Source: VMCP01 sp964527775
GTDB taxonomy: Bacteria; Bacteroidota; Bacteroidia; NS11-12g; UBA955
Assembly (NCBI GenBank): GCA_964527775.1
Contig: CAZGQS010000002.1
Span: forward strand, 62,001-126,000
Reading direction: 5' to 3'
Length of the DNA stretch: 64,000 bases
Shown: positions 63,346 through 64,000 of the stretch, one piece after another
Numbering within the stretch: the stretch's first letter is position 1
How the letters are laid out: each line of letters begins with the position of its first letter
Position numbers and translations under genes: made by a program
The notes under the pieces: generated by a model
Seen by the model: the letters and a program-made list of their open reading frames with translations, nothing else
What the model was told of the DNA's origin: nothing
Database searches by the model: none

Positions 63346-64000
63346 TCAACACATTTAAAAATATCAATGCCTACGAGTTGCGTCGCTTTATAAAGGTGAT
63401 TCTACTTTTATTGGCTGTATTGATAAGTATTTTAACCTTGTTTTTATCGCAAAGACTGGTACAAAAGATTGCGGTAGAAGAAACCAAAAAAATGGAAATT
63501 TGGGCTGATGCTGAAAGGGTATTGTCTGACCCAAATAGCGAAGGTGATTTGGGTTTTCACTTGAAGATTGTTCAATCAAATGAAACAATTCCTGCTATTT
63601 TGGTTTCTGAATCTGATAGAATCATTCAATATATCAACTTATCAGAAAAAGAACAAATTATTTCTGAATCGAAATTACGGGAGAAAATAGCTGAATTTGC
63701 AATAGAGCATGATCCCATATTGATACCCATTGATGAGAATACTGTTTTTAGGGTGTATTACGGGAAGAGTTCTGTGTTAAGACAACTAGAATATTATCCC
63801 TATGTGGTTTTGGCCATTGTGGCTTTGTTTGTATTTGTGAGTTATTCCGCCTTTTCATTTTCAACCCGGAGTGAGCAAAATCAAGTGTGGGTGGGTTTAG
63901 CAAAAGAAACAGCACATCAATTGGGCACGCCCATCAGCAGCTTAATGGGTTGGGTTGAATGTATCGAAAATGATATCATTCCAGACAATGCCGCCGATGA
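63342..64000 (+). CDS. Sensor histidine kinase, N-terminal part
   Basis: Translation from GTG 63342 (GTGA overlap with the stop of the gene upstream) stays open to the right edge. It gives a membrane segment (residues about 19-36), a periplasmic sensor region of about 120 residues, a second membrane segment (about 152-172) and then an H-box with KETAHQLGTPISSLMGW (phosphoacceptor His near residue 195). No HAMP domain separates the second helix from the H-box, which follows within about 20 residues. Signal and regulator are unknown. Confidence 0.88.
   Translation, partial: MINTFKNINAYELRRFIKVILLLLAVLISILTLFLSQRLVQKIAVEETKKMEIWADAERVLSDPNSEGDLGFHLKIVQSNETIPAILVSESDRIIQYINLSEKEQIISESKLREKIAEFAIEHDPILIPIDENTVFRVYYGKSSVLRQLEYYPYVVLAIVALFVFVSYSAFSFSTRSEQNQVWVGLAKETAHQLGTPISSLMGWVECIENDIIPDNAAD

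Noticed and set aside
1..64000. Insertion sequences, prophage, rRNA or tRNA genes
   Set aside because: No transposase, integrase or phage proteins, no terminal inverted repeats, and no rRNA or tRNA-like segments were recognised by eye; a tRNA scan would confirm.

Overview
The window looks like a piece of a Bacteroidota chromosome, most likely an aquatic, Cryomorphaceae/Schleiferiaceae-like member of the Flavobacteriales; the exact family is a guess. The class is supported by TonB-dependent receptors with carboxypeptidase-like N-terminal domains, a TonB/DUF4249 pair, secreted proteins with type IX secretion (T9SS) C-terminal sorting domains, DUF1573 proteins, and -7 promoter boxes of the Bacteroidota form TAnnTTTG. 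Coding density is very high, with many ATGA/TAATG junctions and convergent genes that touch or overlap. I see no insertion sequence, prophage, CRISPR array, rRNA or tRNA. The window reads as core genome with a few accessory-looking loci.

Layout: 1-516, a thiamine (TPP) riboswitch controlling a TonB receptor that runs off the left edge, divergent from a PLP-dependent ACC deaminase/D-cysteine desulfhydrase-like enzyme. 1541-4190, four DUF1573 periplasmic proteins and a SIMPL protein. 4297-9005, the rimP-nusA-infB operon with a terminator-like hairpin in its leader. 9052-13876, an unknown gene with a 14-unit heptanucleotide array in its leader, murQ, a DUF2452-like gene, asd, a small lipoprotein, a degenerate TrpF-like protein and the pyruvate dehydrogenase E2. 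13948-20446, thyA, a TonB receptor/DUF4249 pair, an arginase-fold pseudoenzyme and a PaaE-like ferredoxin reductase. 20522-29214, rluD with a split 5'-nucleotidase, divergent from an operon of a secreted lamin-tail protein, a TonB receptor and a secreted endonuclease I; I read this as a candidate extracellular DNA-scavenging locus. 29232-32125, nadC, a thioredoxin-like lipoprotein and rlmD. 32132-36646, sucA, cdsA and a CPBP protease. 36683-40833, dus, an Omp28-like T9SS protein and trhO. 41764-44997, rplM-rpsI-rpsB-tsf and pyrH. 45017-53750, an unknown exported protein, rpsT, ferredoxin, a histidine phosphatase, menI/menF-like genes, a thiolase, tsaB, a pabA/trpG-like amidotransferase and dxs. 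53966-60725, an AT-hook/winged-helix protein and a six-gene envelope operon (panD to prmC). 60778-64000, recR, a composite glycosyltransferase and a truncated sensor kinase.

Three signals deserve most attention: the nuclease/lamin-tail/TonB/nucleotidase neighbourhood; arrays with a constant 7-nt period, one in a leader and two inside the essential genes dxs and tsaB; and the promoter architecture, in which TAnnTTTG or TAnnTTCG boxes often lie 4-12 nt from the start codon, suggesting leaderless or nearly leaderless mRNAs.
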